The translations under genes were made by a program, and so were the position numbers. The notes below the pieces were generated by a model. It was not told the DNA's origin and ran no database searches. It was given only the letters and a program-made list of their open reading frames with translations. Shown one piece after another: positions 4,991 to 5,485 of a stretch of 5,485 nucleotides of DNA (positions within the stretch are counted from its first letter, which is position 1; every line of letters starts with the position of its first letter). Source of the DNA: Acidobacteriota bacterium. Its GTDB lineage: Bacteria > Acidobacteriota > UBA6911 > RPQK01 > DATIPO01. The DNA lies in the NCBI GenBank assembly GCA_028277865.1, contig JANQFM010000560.1:1-5485 (forward strand), written 5' to 3'.

Positions 4991-5485
4991 ATGTTCGACA
5001 AAGCCAAGCACCGAATCCTTCTGACCGGGGCGACCGGATATGTGGGAGGTCGGCTTCTCAAGCTGCTGGAGGGCCGAGGCTATCGGATCCGTTGCCTGGC
5101 CCGCAGGCCCGAATTCCTGCAAGAGCGTGTGCAGGCTGGCACTCAGATCGCGCAGGGCGACGTGCTGGACGCGAAAAGCCTGCATCAGGCTCTCAGCGGA
5201 GTCCATACCGCTTACTATCTGATCCACTCCATGGGAGACTCCCTGAACTTCGAAAAGGCCGAGCACCGAAGCGCCGGGAACTTTGCAGATGCCGCCCGCC
5301 GGAGCGGGGTCCAACGCATCATCTACCTGGGCGGGCTGGGCAACGACGATCAAGAGTTGTCCCCTCATTTGCGCAGCCGTCAGGCTGTAGGCGAGATCTT
5401 GCGTTCGTCCGGCGTGGAGACTGTCGAGTTCCGGGCCTCCATCATCATCGGCTCGGGCAGCCTTTCCTTCGAAATGATCCGCGAC
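4991..5485 (+). CDS. Atypical SDR / NAD(P)-binding oxidoreductase, YbjT/DUF2867 type (3' end outside window)
   Basis: The first 165 residues of an open frame running off the right edge. The N-terminus is a Rossmann fold with the atypical-SDR dinucleotide motif TGATGYVG (12-19; G13, G16, G19). A basic stretch, CLARRPEFLQ (35-44), after the second strand favours NADP(H). Then follow GDVLD (56-60), the family hallmark YYLIHSMG (75-82), VQRIIYLGGLG (107-117), SPHLRSRQAVGEIL (124-137) and FRASIIIGSGSLSFEMIRD (147-165). The classical YxxxK catalytic pair is absent; SPHLRSR lies at that position, as in NmrA/YbjT-like SDRs, so it may act as a redox sensor or on an unusual substrate. Full-length relatives are about 480-500 residues and end in a DUF2867 domain, expected beyond the window. 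Position 36 bp behind rudS on the same strand indicates co-transcription. Its substrate is unknown. Confidence 0.9.
   Translation, partial: MFDKAKHRILLTGATGYVGGRLLKLLEGRGYRIRCLARRPEFLQERVQAGTQIAQGDVLDAKSLHQALSGVHTAYYLIHSMGDSLNFEKAEHRSAGNFADAARRSGVQRIIYLGGLGNDDQELSPHLRSRQAVGEILRSSGVETVEFRASIIIGSGSLSFEMIRD

Overview
The window is GC-rich bacterial chromosomal or metagenomic DNA and most resembles Acidobacteriota. The main reason is the long gene on the left: an 833-residue, internally duplicated MacB/FtsX-type permease with no ATPase gene in view. This architecture is known as the acidobacterial duplicated orphan permease (ADOP). Heptanucleotide tandem arrays and clusters of small intergenic palindromes, both present here, fit such a genome. 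The assignment is an inference; there is no rRNA or other phylogenetic marker.

Layout. (1) 1-170: a short GTCCAAG x3 array, then 16 perfect-length CTGCCAA-type heptamers that divide into two identical 56-bp blocks. The last heptamer supplies the stop codon of the permease. (2) 168-2669, minus strand: the ADOP permease, with a good ribosome binding site. (3) 2670-2999: a divergent intergenic region with a 10-bp inverted repeat and an 8-bp palindrome. (4) 3000-3559, plus strand: two small genes 11 bp apart, a stand-alone DUF6883 protein followed by a DUF4926 protein. The pair looks like a compact toxin/antidote-type module, but that function is inferred. (5) 3560-3958: about 400 bp without a gene. 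It holds a run of five adjacent tetraloop hairpins (3666-3811) resembling a REP-type palindromic element, and then a separate 38-nt imperfect hairpin (3828-3865). (6) 3959-4954, plus strand: a TudS(DUF523)-DUF1722 fusion, the architecture of RudS, a tRNA 4-thiouridine desulfidase. (7) 4991 to the right edge, plus strand: the first 165 codons of an atypical SDR / NAD(P)-binding protein of the YbjT (DUF2867) type, cut by the window end.

How they may work together: rudS and the SDR gene lie 36 bp apart on one strand, with a strong ribosome binding site before the second, so they are probably one transcription unit. 4-Thiouridine in tRNA is the bacterial near-UV chromophore, so this pair may belong to a light or UV stress cluster extending beyond the right edge. 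The permease and the DUF6883/DUF4926 pair are separate units. The best targets for a second look are the DUF6883/DUF4926 pair, the hairpin cluster and the higher-order heptamer array fused to a stop codon.
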